Notes: generated by a model not told the origin, from the letters alone. A stretch of 64,000 nt of DNA from an uncultured bacterium (GCA_938074205.1 CALJES010000006.1:124001-188000); one strand, 5' to 3'. Shown: positions 1 to 9,738, counted from the stretch's first letter. Numbers and translations: made by a program.

Positions 1-156
1 GGCCATTCCTAGTACTCATACGATACTGCCCTACATTGTGGTAGATATGTAGCCGAGGGCACTGTCAGTAGTTAGAGCACAACAGAAATCAGCCTAGGCC
101 GCGGTTCATGTAAGCCATAGTGCCCTAGTGTTTCTTTCTGAGCACAAGCGGAGGCA

Positions 157-1134
157 CTAAGTGTTTATGGTATAAGCTCTTATTCTCTTGACGCTGCGCG
201 GTATACCGTTCTGAACGGCAGGCTTGTATTTCATGCGCGACGCTGCACGAACAATGGCGTTGTCCAAAACCCTGTATCCGGAAGACTTTGCAACAGTAAT
301 GTCGACCACATCACCATCTTCAGTAACGGTGTACTGAATCTCCACGCGAAGTGTAAGGCCCTCAGGTATTGAGCTGGGCACATTGACAGGGTAGTCCTGT
401 AAAAGCTGCGGTTCCGCACGGTCTGCCAGACGCGATGTGTGAGGTGGCTGGCATAGGTCACACGTGCGACCAGGCTTGCGCTCCTCTGCAAAAGTTCGCA
501 CTTCAGTTGCTCTGCAATTTGGACCGGGCAGTAGCCCGGAGTGCGAGCAGACCCTGACATCTACGAACTCCGGCCTTGGCGGGTTAGGCGTAGGGCTAGG
601 CGACGAATTACCCGTTTGGGGTGGACCTTCTCTGCGAGGCGGCTCAGGAGTTCCCACACCAGGACTATGGCCTGAGCCCTGCCCAATCCCCTCTTTTGGA
701 TCGGGCACCCAGCCAACTGGAGTTTTTCCACCACTCCAGTTTCCAGGTATATCTCCTGAAGCACTGGTCGAACCTATATTCAATTTTCCTCCAGCAGTTT
801 CGACCGGTTCAGAAACTCGTTGAGAAGTTCGAGAACCAATATTTCCACTTGTAGGGGTTACTGCCCTTTGCCGAGATAAGTGTTCTGCGTGCGCTGACAC
901 AGCACTGCTGCGGACTGATGTCGGGTTTGGAAGCGACACTCTCGGTGCGTCTGTGAGTTTCGGAGCAGCTTTCGCTGGTAAATCCACCAGATCTACTCTT
1001 ATAAACCGCGGACGTTGAGGAGTATGACGAGGAGTAGAGAGCGCTCTTACTGAGACGTGCCCAATGAAGGCGATCACGAGCAAATGAATCGCCGCAGAGA
1101 TCCCGAGTGCCCTATTTAGAGCTTTGTCTCCCAT
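157..1134 (-). CDS. TonB-family energy transducer with embedded Cys motif
   Basis: Predicted inner-membrane-anchored periplasmic protein that couples the ExbB/ExbD proton channel to outer-membrane transporters. One N-terminal membrane segment lies at about residues 8-29, followed by a long Pro/Ser/Gly-rich periplasm-spanning linker (about 35-190). The C-terminal TonB fold at about 245-325 has the family ending in which conserved 'YKPAVQNGIP' precedes the last strand. Between linker and TonB fold is a four-cysteine segment (C196, C207, C225, C228; VCSHSGLLPGPNC, then TCDLC). It resembles the C-terminal Cys motif of class A penicillin-binding proteins and is not a usual TonB part. It is last in an exbB-exbD-tonB operon, 47 bp after exbD. 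Family assignment is secure; the transporter served is unknown. Confidence 0.88.
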   Translation of the reverse strand: MGDKALNRALGISAAIHLLVIAFIGHVSVRALSTPRHTPQRPRFIRVDLVDLPAKAAPKLTDAPRVSLPNPTSVRSSAVSAHAEHLSRQRAVTPTSGNIGSRTSQRVSEPVETAGGKLNIGSTSASGDIPGNWSGGKTPVGWVPDPKEGIGQGSGHSPGVGTPEPPRREGPPQTGNSSPSPTPNPPRPEFVDVRVCSHSGLLPGPNCRATEVRTFAEERKPGRTCDLCQPPHTSRLADRAEPQLLQDYPVNVPSSIPEGLTLRVEIQYTVTEDGDVVDITVAKSSGYRVLDNAIVRAASRMKYKPAVQNGIPRSVKRIRAYTINT

Positions 1135-1181
1135 CGCGCTTCAAATCACTACGGATTTGTGTTTGCGGCCTTGCGCCCGGC

Positions 1182-1604
1182 TCACATTGATGAGTTGGCA
1201 TTGGACCTCTGCTCTGTAGCAATAGTCAAGTAACGAGCCCCGGCTCGCTTAGCCTCGTCAGCCAGCTGGATGCCCTTATCCCACGACTGTAGCTTGTCGC
1301 AATTAATCACGACAACCGCTTTGGGATTGTCTTCAAGTCGGCTTTTCAGAATAGCGTACAAGCGATCAAAACGAACAGGTTGTTTGTCAACATAGTACTG
1401 CCCCGACTTTGTCAGCGTGAGAACTATTTTCACTAGAGGCCGTTGAGTCGACGTTGACGACCGAGGCAAGTTTACGGGCATCCCTTTAGCCGTTGTCATC
1501 GCCAACGACGCCATCATAAAGAACACCAGCAAGAAGAATATCGTGTCAATCATGGGCACGATTTCGATGCGAGCTTTTCTAGGCTGATAAGCGCTTATCC
1601 TCAT
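1182..1604 (-). CDS. exbD: ExbD/TolR biopolymer transport protein
   Basis: 140 aa, normal for ExbD/TolR. A short cytoplasmic start is followed by a single transmembrane helix at about residues 14-37 carrying the conserved Asp (VPMIDTIFFLLVFFMMAS) that moves protons in the ExbB-ExbD complex. The rest is the periplasmic domain, with the typical 'GQYYVDKQPV' and 'VVINCD' strands. It begins inside the end of exbB (26-bp overlap), implying translational coupling; AGAGGG lies about 7 nt before its ATG. Together with exbB and the TonB-like gene it forms a complete transduction unit. ExbD versus TolR cannot be decided from sequence, but the neighbouring TonB-like protein favours ExbD. Confidence 0.92.
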   Translation of the reverse strand: MRISAYQPRKARIEIVPMIDTIFFLLVFFMMASLAMTTAKGMPVNLPRSSTSTQRPLVKIVLTLTKSGQYYVDKQPVRFDRLYAILKSRLEDNPKAVVVINCDKLQSWDKGIQLADEAKRAGARYLTIATEQRSNANSSM

Positions 1605-2241
1605 GGCTTACCCTCTCACGAACATCGGCCAGCACGTTTACCATTGCGGTTCCGCGAGCCTCGATTTCAGCAACTATATGCTTTATACGCTCCTGAAGGT
1701 AGTTATATCCGACAAGGGTGAAGATCGCGATCGCGAGACCGGTAGCCGTAGCAATCAAAGCTTCTGCGACGCCGCCGGTTATTGCGGTAGGTGTACTTAT
1801 GCCTTCTTTTCTCGCTATCACGTGGAACGCTGAGATCATACCCGTTACAGTTCCAAACAAACCTAATAGAGGTGCAATAGTTATGATCGTGTCCAGCGCA
1901 CCAAGCCACTTGGTAAGCTGTCTTACCTCTATCGTGCCCTGCTCTTCCATTGCCCTCTCGGCTCCTCTTTCGCCGAGGTGCTTTGTTTGGATGCCAGCGA
2001 TAAGCACCCGCGTAACTGGGGAGTCCTGAGCAGATAGTATCCTCACAGCACGGTCGGTATCTCCTTCATAGAGAGCATCTTCTGCATTCTGAATGGCCTC
2101 CGATACATCAACCTGTGCACGCCGAATGGAAATAAAACGCTCGATCATAACAGCAACAGAGACCACGGAACATGCCATCAGGGGAATCATTGCATATCCC
2201 CCCTTGGACAGCAAAGTATACGCGTTGATCAGCCAAGACAT
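1579..2241 (-). CDS. exbB: MotA/TolQ/ExbB proton channel protein
   Basis: Inner-membrane channel subunit that uses the proton gradient to energise the TonB-like partner. The family signature is the last two membrane helices, with ITIAPLLGLFGTVTGMISAF and then ITGGVAEALIATATGLAIAI; an earlier helix lies near the N terminus (GGYAMIPLMACSVVSV). The start at 2241 (MSWLINAY) is preferred to an upstream in-frame start at 2334. GGAGG sits 7 nt before this ATG, and the extra 31 residues of the longer version look unlike an ExbB N terminus. The resulting 220 aa is normal for the family. First gene of the exbB-exbD-tonB operon. Confidence 0.93.
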   Translation of the reverse strand: MSWLINAYTLLSKGGYAMIPLMACSVVSVAVMIERFISIRRAQVDVSEAIQNAEDALYEGDTDRAVRILSAQDSPVTRVLIAGIQTKHLGERGAERAMEEQGTIEVRQLTKWLGALDTIITIAPLLGLFGTVTGMISAFHVIARKEGISTPTAITGGVAEALIATATGLAIAIFTLVGYNYLQERIKHIVAEIEARGTAMVNVLADVRERVSHEDKRLSA

Positions 2242-2427
2242 TACGTAACCTCCATCAGGCAAAGAACCTTCCCCCACTCCTATAGAGCCACAGATTGTGA
2301 GCGAGGCACCCACACGTTTGAAGGTTCTCCGCACCGTCTTTCCGAGCGAAGTGTTTACTGGTGTTCACTATATTCTTCTGCCATCAATAAGTTTTTTTGG
2401 CACAATTACATTTCTTCACGAGTCCAA

Positions 2428-3120
2428 TTACACCTCGTAATCTACAGGATCTTTCAAACCGGCCTGCTCAAATGCCGCTCGTCTAAGCTTGCAGGAATCA
2501 CACCTTCCACAAGCATTCTTTCCACCCAAGTAGCAACTCCAAGTTAGACCGAAATCCACGCCAAGTCGCACGCCGTGCCGGACTATTTCAGCCTTGCTCA
2601 TGTTTATGAGGGGTGCTCGGATTCTAAATTCCTTTCCTTCAATAGCTGCCCTTGTTCCAGTATTTGCCATTCGTTCGAACGACTCTATGAAAGCGAACCT
2701 ACAATCCGGGTAACCGCTGTAGTCTACCTGGCTAACGCCGACAAAGATATCTGTGGACCCGATTGTCTCTGCGTATGCAAGAGCTATTGAGAGGAAGATT
2801 ATATTCCGCGCGGGCACATATGTGGCCGGTATCTTTGAACCTATCTCAGCATTTGATCGATCGAGAGGAACTTGAGCGTGGCCCGTGAGCGCACTCCGAG
2901 TGATTTCCCGCAAATCGAGCGGAAAAACGATATGATCAGCGAAACCTAAGCTTCGGGCAATAGCTTTTGCGCTTTCTATCTCGCGCCGATGTCTTTGACC
3001 ATAGTCAAACGTTAGGCCGTAAAGGGTATAACCTTCGGACTTGGCAATTGCTGCAGCGGTGGAGCTGTCCAGACCTCCAGATAACAGCACGACCGCCTTC
3101 TTGAAATCACTCTCGTGCAA
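2428..3120 (-). CDS. queC: 7-cyano-7-deazaguanine synthase QueC
   Basis: Converts 7-carboxy-7-deazaguanine to preQ0 with ATP and ammonia, in the queuosine pathway. The PP-loop signature (VVLLSGGLDSSTAA) is at the N terminus, and the C-terminal zinc cluster (CYLGGKNACGRCDSC) is complete. 230 aa fits the family. The start is TTG at 3120 behind an AGGA-type ribosome site, with a consensus promoter about 55 bp further up. No other queuosine gene lies in the window, and no preQ1-riboswitch-like structure was found in the short leader. Confidence 0.95.
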   Translation of the reverse strand: MHESDFKKAVVLLSGGLDSSTAAAIAKSEGYTLYGLTFDYGQRHRREIESAKAIARSLGFADHIVFPLDLREITRSALTGHAQVPLDRSNAEIGSKIPATYVPARNIIFLSIALAYAETIGSTDIFVGVSQVDYSGYPDCRFAFIESFERMANTGTRAAIEGKEFRIRAPLINMSKAEIVRHGVRLGVDFGLTWSCYLGGKNACGRCDSCKLRRAAFEQAGLKDPVDYEV

Positions 3121-3177
3121 CTTTGTCCTGCTCTCCCACTATTTCCTGCACAGCAGACCTTCTCCTGAAGCAAACTC

Positions 3178-3206
3178 AGTTTATCCTGCACGGAGAAGTG
3201 TGTCAA
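3178..3206 (-). promoter_or_regulatory. Sigma-70 promoter of queC
   Basis: On the minus strand TTGACA (3206-3201), 17-bp spacer, TAAACT (3183-3178). The predicted transcript starts about 50 nt before the queC TTG codon. Confidence 0.75.
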
Positions 3207-3337
3207 TTTTAATTGTATATTCTTGGTCACGATTCCTCCGTCAAAACTGATGCCAAACATAGATATCAATTCTATTCGGCCCATTCTGACTAATGTATGT
3301 ACTCGGTTCGTTTTTCTATTAGTTCGGTTGGCGACTG

Positions 3338-3346
3338 TGTTATAAT
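3338..3346 (+). promoter_or_regulatory. Extended -10 promoter of the mannosidase gene
   Basis: TGTTATAAT: a perfect TATAAT with the TGn extension, 52 bp before the ATG. No good -35 element is visible at 16-18 bp. Confidence 0.6.
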
Positions 3347-3398
3347 GTCAGCCGATTTCGTTATCCAAACCACAACAACCTTGACCGCGAGGTAAGTA

Positions 3399-6038
3399 AT
3401 GCCTGGTTATACCCTGCATGTTGTTTCTCACACTCATTGGGATCGCGAGTGGTACCTGCCGTTTCAGCGTTTCAGAATACGGTTGGTTGACCTTATGGAT
3501 CACCTCTTGGAAATATTTCGGGAAGATCCAGATTACAAGCACTTTAATCTTGACGGTCAGACAATTATTCTCGAGGACTATTTGGAGATCAAACCCGAAA
3601 TGCACACTCTCATCCAGAGGCTTGTAAGAGAAGGTAAACTTCTTGTTGGCCCCTGGTACGTGCTTAATGACGAGTTTCTTGTCAGTGGAGAATCAACTAT
3701 TCGCAGCCTGTTGCTAGGCCATAGAACAGGATCGGAATTCGGACCTATAATGAAAGTTGGCTACTTGCCAGACCAGTTCGGAAATATATCTCAGATGCCT
3801 CAAATCCTGCAGGGATTCAGTATCGACAATGCTATTTTTGGACGTGGCCTTCAGATCGTAGGCGACCGCAAAATGGAGTTTTGGTGGGAATCACCTGACG
3901 GATCTAGAGTGCTAGCTTCTCTAATGGCTTTCTGGTACAACAATGCGCAGCGTTTTCCGGAAGATGCCAGAGAGTGCAAGAGATATGTGTTAGATATCAA
4001 GGATTCAATGAGCCGTGTCTCCCACGTCGATCAACTCTTGCTTATGAACGGAGTAGACCACTTGGAGCCGCAACCTAACCTCACTGCGATATTGAGACAA
4101 ACGAATGAGCTATTGGAGGAAGACGAGCTTGTACACTCGAGCTTACCGAACTACATAAATGCTGTTAAAGAATCCGTTCATAAGAACAACATACAGTTAG
4201 ACACGATCTCCGGTGAACTGCGCGAGGACCGCGGGGATAACATACTGGCCGGCACATTATCGAGCAGAATGTATCTCAAGCAGGCTAACGAACGCTGCCA
4301 AACAGCTCTTGAGAAGTATGCAGAGCCCGCAGCTAGCATGGCCTATCTGCTGGGCGAGGATTACCCCGCCGGTCTGCTTAGGTACGCCTGGAAACTCCTT
4401 TTGAAAAATCATCCTCACGACTCGATATGCGGTTGCAGTACTGATCAAGTTCATCGCGAAATGTTGACCAGATTTGAACAGGTACAACAAATTGCAGATG
4501 AAATTACTACCCGAGCACTTAGCAAAATAGCCGCACGTGTTAACACAGACTCTGACTCTTTGGTAATCTTTAATGTGCTCAACTGGCCTCGCACCGACAA
4601 GGTTCGTGCAGTTATTGATTTTGAAGTCGGATCACGCACGAGAGGCACACCGACTGTCGACGAAAAGCGGTTGTTCGAGTCGATCAGGATTCAGGATGAT
4701 ACTGGCAATGAAATTCCCGTTGCCATAATTTACTCAGGCATCTGCGCAAAACAAATTCTGGATCCCCACGATCTTCCCCATGTGGTAATGGTAAAGCGTT
4801 TTGTCGTGGAATTTGTGGCCGAAGACGTGCCTGCATTTGGATACCGAACGTACACGATCGAAAAGTCCAATGAAGGAACCAAACCTAATCATAACGTTGA
4901 CAGCAGCAGTATGCTCAGCATAAGCAACGAATTCTTTGTAGTGGATATTGTCTCTGGAGCGCTGCACATTAAGAAAAAGAACCTCGAGCAAAACATTGCC
5001 TTTTCGGGTCTAAACGTTTTCGAAGACGGTGGCGACTCAGGGGACGAATACCTATACGTAAAGCCCACTAATGACGTGATCCTACGAACCGATTCAACTG
5101 GGCACCACTGGGAAGCGTCCATTCACCGAAACGACGACGTTTCGTCAACAGTGGAAATTAAGACAAAATTAAATATCCCTGCCGCATTCGATGTATCAAC
5201 CGGCAGTAGGACAGTCGAGACCGTAGAGTGCGGGATAACATCCTACGTAACGGTAACTCGAGGGCTGCCAAGAATCGACGTCAAAACTGTTGTAGAAAAC
5301 AATGCAAAAGACCACAGACTGCGAGTGCTTTTCCCAACAGAATTGAACACTGAATGCTCCTGGGCTGAAGGACAGTTCGATGTGATCAAACGTTCTATTG
5401 ACTTACCTAAGGATTGGCATAACGCCTCAACGTTTCATCCCCAGCAGAGGTGGGTTGACGTTACCGACGGCAAGCGCGGCCTGTGTGTGGCGAACAAGGG
5501 ATTACCAGAGTACGAACTCTACAACGATTCGAAGCGCACGTTAGCCCTAACACTTCTCAGGTGTGTAGGCAGACTCAGCGGTGGACCAACTGCCCCTGGA
5601 GCTGAGGAAACACCAGAAGCGCAGTGCATAGGAACACACACGTTCGAGTATTCTATCATCCCACACGAGGGAGACTGGGAAGCAGCACGTGTTTGGAAAC
5701 AAGCCCACGCATTCTGTGTTCCGCTAGCGGCAATACAAACTGGGGCACATTCGGCGGGTCTACCCAAAACATACAGCTTTATGGACACTACGCATGATGA
5801 ATTGGTAGTTTCCGCAGTGAAGAAAGCTGAGGATTCCGAAATGGTCGTCGTAAGGTTCTACAACACTACAAACCATGCGCTGCAAGATGTGGGAATCCGC
5901 CTGCTCTATGCTAAGTCGGCAATCCTGTTGAATCTTAATGAGGAGCCAATCGAACCTATTCCGATCAAATCGGGCAGAGCTCAGCTGCCTCAGGTCGGAC
6001 CCAAGAAAATAGTTACAATCGGATTCGAGATTATATGA
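3399..6038 (+). CDS. GH38 alpha-mannosidase, MngB-like
   Basis: Retaining alpha-mannosidase predicted to act on alpha-mannosides such as mannosylglycerate or mannan fragments. The catalytic domain opens with the zinc-site motif HTHWDREW (residues 11-18). The nucleophile is Asp125 in GYLPDQFGNISQMP, and a further zinc-site stretch HPHDSICGCSTDQVH follows near residue 345. The C-terminal half is the beta-sandwich part of the family. 879 aa is close to E. coli MngB (877 aa). No signal peptide is seen, so it is probably cytoplasmic and acts on imported sugars. It has its own promoter and no operon partner. Substrate cannot be fixed from sequence. Confidence 0.92.
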   Translation: MPGYTLHVVSHTHWDREWYLPFQRFRIRLVDLMDHLLEIFREDPDYKHFNLDGQTIILEDYLEIKPEMHTLIQRLVREGKLLVGPWYVLNDEFLVSGESTIRSLLLGHRTGSEFGPIMKVGYLPDQFGNISQMPQILQGFSIDNAIFGRGLQIVGDRKMEFWWESPDGSRVLASLMAFWYNNAQRFPEDARECKRYVLDIKDSMSRVSHVDQLLLMNGVDHLEPQPNLTAILRQTNELLEEDELVHSSLPNYINAVKESVHKNNIQLDTISGELREDRGDNILAGTLSSRMYLKQANERCQTALEKYAEPAASMAYLLGEDYPAGLLRYAWKLLLKNHPHDSICGCSTDQVHREMLTRFEQVQQIADEITTRALSKIAARVNTDSDSLVIFNVLNWPRTDKVRAVIDFEVGSRTRGTPTVDEKRLFESIRIQDDTGNEIPVAIIYSGICAKQILDPHDLPHVVMVKRFVVEFVAEDVPAFGYRTYTIEKSNEGTKPNHNVDSSSMLSISNEFFVVDIVSGALHIKKKNLEQNIAFSGLNVFEDGGDSGDEYLYVKPTNDVILRTDSTGHHWEASIHRNDDVSSTVEIKTKLNIPAAFDVSTGSRTVETVECGITSYVTVTRGLPRIDVKTVVENNAKDHRLRVLFPTELNTECSWAEGQFDVIKRSIDLPKDWHNASTFHPQQRWVDVTDGKRGLCVANKGLPEYELYNDSKRTLALTLLRCVGRLSGGPTAPGAEETPEAQCIGTHTFEYSIIPHEGDWEAARVWKQAHAFCVPLAAIQTGAHSAGLPKTYSFMDTTHDELVVSAVKKAEDSEMVVVRFYNTTNHALQDVGIRLLYAKSAILLNLNEEPIEPIPIKSGRAQLPQVGPKKIVTIGFEII

Positions 6039-6064
6039 AAGCAATGGACGCCAACCAACAACGA

Positions 6065-6727
6065 TTAGCAGGGGCCTAATTGCTCCGACAATATGCACGG
6101 GCCAACTACGTCTTCGATGGCTTCTCTGCTGACCGCTCCCAACCGTAGAATCTGGGGCGGCTTGACGGTAATATCCAGTACGGTCGACGGCACGCCTAAT
6201 TGGCACATCCCAGCGTCCAGGACTACTGCTACGTAGTGTCTGAGCGATTCGACGGCTTGCTCTGCGGTGACGGCGGGCTTTTTTCTCGATACATTAGCGC
6301 TCGTCGCAACGATCGGACCTTCTAGATCTCTCAGCAGTGCCAACGCGACCGGATGATCGGGAATTCTCACGCCTATTTTGTCCTTTCCGGCGGTAACGAG
6401 GTTAGATATGTTCTCATTTTTGAACAAGACCAGCGTCAGCGGGCCTGGCCAGAATGTCTGGGCCAAAGCCAGAGCACAATCAGGGATCTCAGACGCTACA
6501 CGATGGAGTTCAGAGACGTCCGGAAGCTGTACAGGGAGGGGATTCTTTGTATCACGGCCCTTTGCTTCGAAAACTTTTTGTACAGCGCACTCGTCAAGCG
6601 CATCCGCGGCCAGTCCGTATACCGTTTCTGTCGGAAATACGACTAGCTCGCCGCGTCGAATCGCATTTGCAGCCGTTTTAATCGCCTGCATGTCAGGATT
6701 TTCCGAACTAACCCGCAGAATCAGCAC
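6065..6727 (-). CDS. tsaC: Threonylcarbamoyl-AMP synthase (TsaC/Sua5)
   Basis: Makes L-threonylcarbamoyladenylate from threonine, bicarbonate and ATP for the t6A37 modification of ANN-decoding tRNAs. YrdC fold hallmarks: GELVVFPTETVYGLAADA near residue 30, KGRDTKNPLP near residue 60, and SANVSRKKPA near residue 145. 220 aa; the extra Sua5 C-terminal domain is absent, so this is the short TsaC/YwlC type. GTG start, overlapping the end of prmC by 7 bp, so translation is coupled. It ends convergently with the mannosidase gene. Confidence 0.93.
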   Translation of the reverse strand: MLILRVSSENPDMQAIKTAANAIRRGELVVFPTETVYGLAADALDECAVQKVFEAKGRDTKNPLPVQLPDVSELHRVASEIPDCALALAQTFWPGPLTLVLFKNENISNLVTAGKDKIGVRIPDHPVALALLRDLEGPIVATSANVSRKKPAVTAEQAVESLRHYVAVVLDAGMCQLGVPSTVLDITVKPPQILRLGAVSREAIEDVVGPCILSEQLGPC

Positions 6728-7587
6728 TTGGTTCCAACCACGATGCGCTCAACACCCGATAGGTCTTCGCGCTTCTCAAAGTTAGCGTAACCTGACGACT
6801 CAAAGATCCGAATTACCTGCTCCGACTGGCCATATCCGACTTCGACTGCTAGAAAGCCTCCTTGCTTCAAGGCTTTCAAAGCAGCCGGTACCAGAGCCTT
6901 GTATACTTGCAAGCCATCAATTCCGCCATCCAAAGCTCGCCTAGGCTCGTATAAACTGATTTCAGGCGCCAGATAAGGAATCTCACCTGCAGGTACATAG
7001 GGTGGATTCGAAACCACCGCGTCCAACATCCCGCAGCAAAACGGCTCGAGCAAATCGGCCTCAACTATGTGCACGCGGTCGTGCAAGTTGTACATTCTAA
7101 CGTTGCCCTCCGCCGTCTTCAAAGCCTCAGAGCACACGTCAACTGCGTATACAGTAGCCTTCGGTAATGCCAAAGCTAACGCGATGGCGATGGCACCAGT
7201 TCCCGTTCCAATATCAGCGATCACACACTCGCAGTCGGATAGCCGGCTAACGCATTCATCAACCAGAAGTTCGGTTTCCGGACGTGGAATAAATACTCCG
7301 CGAGGCACAATGATTTTCAACCCGTAGAACTCTTTGACACCGAGGATGTAAGCCAGAGGCTCTCGCGCAACTCGCCGTGCCAGGAGTTCCTCGAAAAGCT
7401 GTTGCTGCCATTGGGAAACTTCCCATTGGGAATGGGCGATTATCTCGAGTCTAGAGCAGCCAAGCACGTGGGCCAGAATAAGCTGCGCGTCCGCAATAGG
7501 CGTATCTATCCCGGCTGAGGCCAATTTCTGAGCCCCACTTATGCAAAGCTGAGCAACGGTAGCCAATTGTCTATCAGCAACACGCAT
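6721..7587 (-). CDS. prmC: Release factor glutamine methyltransferase PrmC
   Basis: S-adenosylmethionine-dependent N5-methyltransferase that modifies the Gln of the GGQ motif of release factors. The SAM-binding loop is IADIGTGTGAIAIALA (about 123-138), and the catalytic NPPY is at 194-197 (VVSNPPYVPAGE). The N-terminal helical substrate-recognition domain includes the conserved PRPETELLVDE. 288 aa is normal. It lies 12 bp after prfA, the gene for its own substrate, an arrangement conserved in many bacteria. Confidence 0.95.
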   Translation of the reverse strand: MRVADRQLATVAQLCISGAQKLASAGIDTPIADAQLILAHVLGCSRLEIIAHSQWEVSQWQQQLFEELLARRVAREPLAYILGVKEFYGLKIIVPRGVFIPRPETELLVDECVSRLSDCECVIADIGTGTGAIAIALALALPKATVYAVDVCSEALKTAEGNVRMYNLHDRVHIVEADLLEPFCCGMLDAVVSNPPYVPAGEIPYLAPEISLYEPRRALDGGIDGLQVYKALVPAALKALKQGGFLAVEVGYGQSEQVIRIFESSGYANFEKREDLSGVERIVVGTKC

Positions 7588-7599
7588 TTTTGCGCAGCT

Positions 7600-8670
7600 C
7601 TATTGCGTGGACGCCTGCAATTTTTCTGCTTGATCTGCTGCAATCAATCTGTCGAGCATATCGTCGATATCGCCGTCGAGGAATGCCGACAAGTTGTAGA
7701 TTGTATAGTCAATACGGTGATCTGTCACGCGATTTTGAGGAAAGTTATACGTGCGAACCTTCTCGCTTCTGTCTCCCGAGCGAACCATTGAACGTCTAAT
7801 AGCGTCCATTTCCTCTTGGCGGGCTCTTAGCTCGCATTCGTAAAGCTGGGCTCGGAGTATTGCTAGAGCTCTCTCTTTGTTCTGGAGTTGGCTGCGCTCG
7901 TCCTGACAGGAAACTACAATACCTGTCGGTTTGTGCGTGATTCGTATCGCTGTCTCATTCTTTTGAACGTGTTGGCCCCCTGCGCTCCCAGCCCGGAAGG
8001 TATCGATCTCAATATCCTCAGGCGCTATGTGGACTTCTATTTCATCGGCCTCAGGCAGAACGCTTACTGTGGCTGCTGACGTGTGGATTCTCCCACTTGA
8101 CTCAGTCACCGGAACCCTCTGCACGCGATGCACGCCGCCCTCGTACTTAAGTCGCGAATAAGCCCCTTTGCCCTTAATCTCCAAAATTGCTTCTTTATAT
8201 CCGCCGATGCCTGTCTCTACTGAACTCATCAGTTCAGCTTTCCAACCTTTGCGCTCAGCGTAGCGCGTATACATTCGGAGAAGATCTCCCGCAAAGAGAG
8301 CAGCCTCCTCACCACCCGTCCCGGCGCGAATCTCGACAATGACATCTCTCTCGTCATTCGGATCTTTTGGCAGAAGCATTATTTTGAGTTCATTTTCCAA
8401 AGTCGGTATCTTAGCCTTGAGCTCGTCTAGCTCTATTTGCGCCAGTTCGCGGAGCTCATCATCCAACTTTTCCCTAAGTAGTTCCTCCGTATCTGCGATC
8501 TGCTTCTGCACGTGCTTATACTCGCGCCACTTCCCGACCAGATCGGACAGATCTGCGTGTGCTTTGGCAATCCGGTGATACTCCTCGGGATCCCTTACTA
8601 TTTCCGGATCTGCCAGTTTCTGCTCCAGTTCCACATACCTTTCTTCAACTTCTGCTAGCTTTTCGAACAT
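7600..8670 (-). CDS. prfA: Peptide chain release factor 1
   Basis: Recognises UAA and UAG and triggers peptide release. The GGQ catalytic motif is at 231-233 ([19 protein letters not shown]), and the codon-recognition tripeptide is PVT at 187-189 ([14 protein letters not shown]), the RF1 P-x-T type and not the SPF of RF2. 356 aa, full length and without the programmed frameshift seen in RF2 genes. The N-terminal coiled-coil region is present. It lies between the DUF1385 gene (6 bp upstream) and prmC. Confidence 0.97.
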   Translation of the reverse strand: MFEKLAEVEERYVELEQKLADPEIVRDPEEYHRIAKAHADLSDLVGKWREYKHVQKQIADTEELLREKLDDELRELAQIELDELKAKIPTLENELKIMLLPKDPNDERDVIVEIRAGTGGEEAALFAGDLLRMYTRYAERKGWKAELMSSVETGIGGYKEAILEIKGKGAYSRLKYEGGVHRVQRVPVTESSGRIHTSAATVSVLPEADEIEVHIAPEDIEIDTFRAGSAGGQHVQKNETAIRITHKPTGIVVSCQDERSQLQNKERALAILRAQLYECELRARQEEMDAIRRSMVRSGDRSEKVRTYNFPQNRVTDHRIDYTIYNLSAFLDGDIDDMLDRLIAADQAEKLQASTQ

Positions 8671-8676
8671 TCGGAA

Positions 8677-9738
8677 TCACGCTGAGGTTTGTTCATTCTT
8701 AGATACAGACTCTGCTTCCAACACGCACTGCAGTGACTCGATAGCCACTTCTATCATTTCCGGCTCAGGTTCCCGGGTCGTAATCTTTTGCATTAATAAC
8801 CCGGGCCAAACAAGGAGCCCACTCAATCGGCAGTCTTTGTGTTTCCCCGCGAATCTGATCACTTCATATGCCACACCGGCTACAACCGGCAGCAGCAGCA
8901 GCTTGTATAGAAACCGCAAGAAGATGCTCTTCCAGCTTATGAACATGAAGACCACGATACTGGTAATCAGCACAACAAGAATGAAACTCGTTCCGCATCG
9001 GACGTGAACTTTGCTGTAACGCAGGACGTTTTCCACAGTCAGTTCTTCATTCGCCTCATATGCGTTTATAGTCTTGTGTTCCGCGCCATGGTATTGGAAG
9101 ACCCTGCGGATATCCTTGAGAAGAGAAATTGCTGTGACGTAGAGCACGAAGATCGCAATCTTCACAAGGCCTTCTGAAATTGCAGCTTGCCATCCAACCA
9201 GACCATAGGAAGCTTTCAGCGGTTTCACTATCAGGATTGGCAGCAGCATAAAAAGCGCTATTCCTAGTGCCAGACCAATTATCATCGTTGCCCCAACAGC
9301 AACATCGCCTACTCTGTTGGAGTTTTTAGCGTCATTTGTACCTGGCACATTAACTGCCGAACCCTGAGTTTCGTCCCCAGTCGCATCCTGCATCGCTATT
9401 TCCGCTGAGTACTTAAGCGCCTTTATACCCAATGCCAGCGCGTCTATCAGCGCTAAAGTGCCGCGTAGAAATGGCTTATCCAGCCACTTGAACCTCCCAA
9501 TTGTTGAATCTACCTTCTCACAGGTTGTAACGATCTCTCCTGAAGCCCTGCGAACTGCAACAGCAAAATCTTTGGGCCCGCGCATCATAACGCCTTCAAT
9601 TACCGCCTGGCCGCCGTAATGGTAGGTCTTGTCGCAGTTAGGTGTGTTTACTGAGGATGTCAATCTGTCAGTCATGTAAATAAATATAAAAGCAACGGAA
9701 GCGCCGCGGCTTTGATGAATTGCCAGGGTCGCTTCCAT
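8677..9738 (-). CDS. DUF1385 family membrane protein
   Basis: Multi-pass membrane protein of unknown function. It carries the DUF1385 signature YGGQAVIEGVMMRGPKDFAV near the N terminus, a hydrophobic core with about four membrane segments (about 150-175, 190-210, 255-275, 280-295), and the conserved block FQYHGAEHKTINAYE. The family is known as a neighbour of rpmE and prfA, as here, but no reaction is established. The start is uncertain: ATG at 9738 gives a tighter operon gap (22 bp after rpmE), while ATG at 9675 (MTDRLTSS) removes 21 residues. Neither has a good ribosome site. Confidence 0.85.
   Translation of the reverse strand: MEATLAIHQSRGASVAFIFIYMTDRLTSSVNTPNCDKTYHYGGQAVIEGVMMRGPKDFAVAVRRASGEIVTTCEKVDSTIGRFKWLDKPFLRGTLALIDALALGIKALKYSAEIAMQDATGDETQGSAVNVPGTNDAKNSNRVGDVAVGATMIIGLALGIALFMLLPILIVKPLKASYGLVGWQAAISEGLVKIAIFVLYVTAISLLKDIRRVFQYHGAEHKTINAYEANEELTVENVLRYSKVHVRCGTSFILVVLITSIVVFMFISWKSIFLRFLYKLLLLPVVAGVAYEVIRFAGKHKDCRLSGLLVWPGLLMQKITTREPEPEMIEVAIESLQCVLEAESVSKNEQTSA

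Noticed and set aside
1-156. tRNA or terminator at the left edge
   Set aside because: No cloverleaf and no stem with a T-run; only a weak TAGTG/CACTA pairing.
464-854. Plus-strand frames opposite the TonB-like gene
   Set aside because: They mirror its Pro/Gly-rich linker, with no ribosome site and no recognisable product.
3121-3180. preQ1 riboswitch before queC
   Set aside because: The roughly 50-nt leader shows no pseudoknot-like pairing or the conserved preQ1 aptamer bases.
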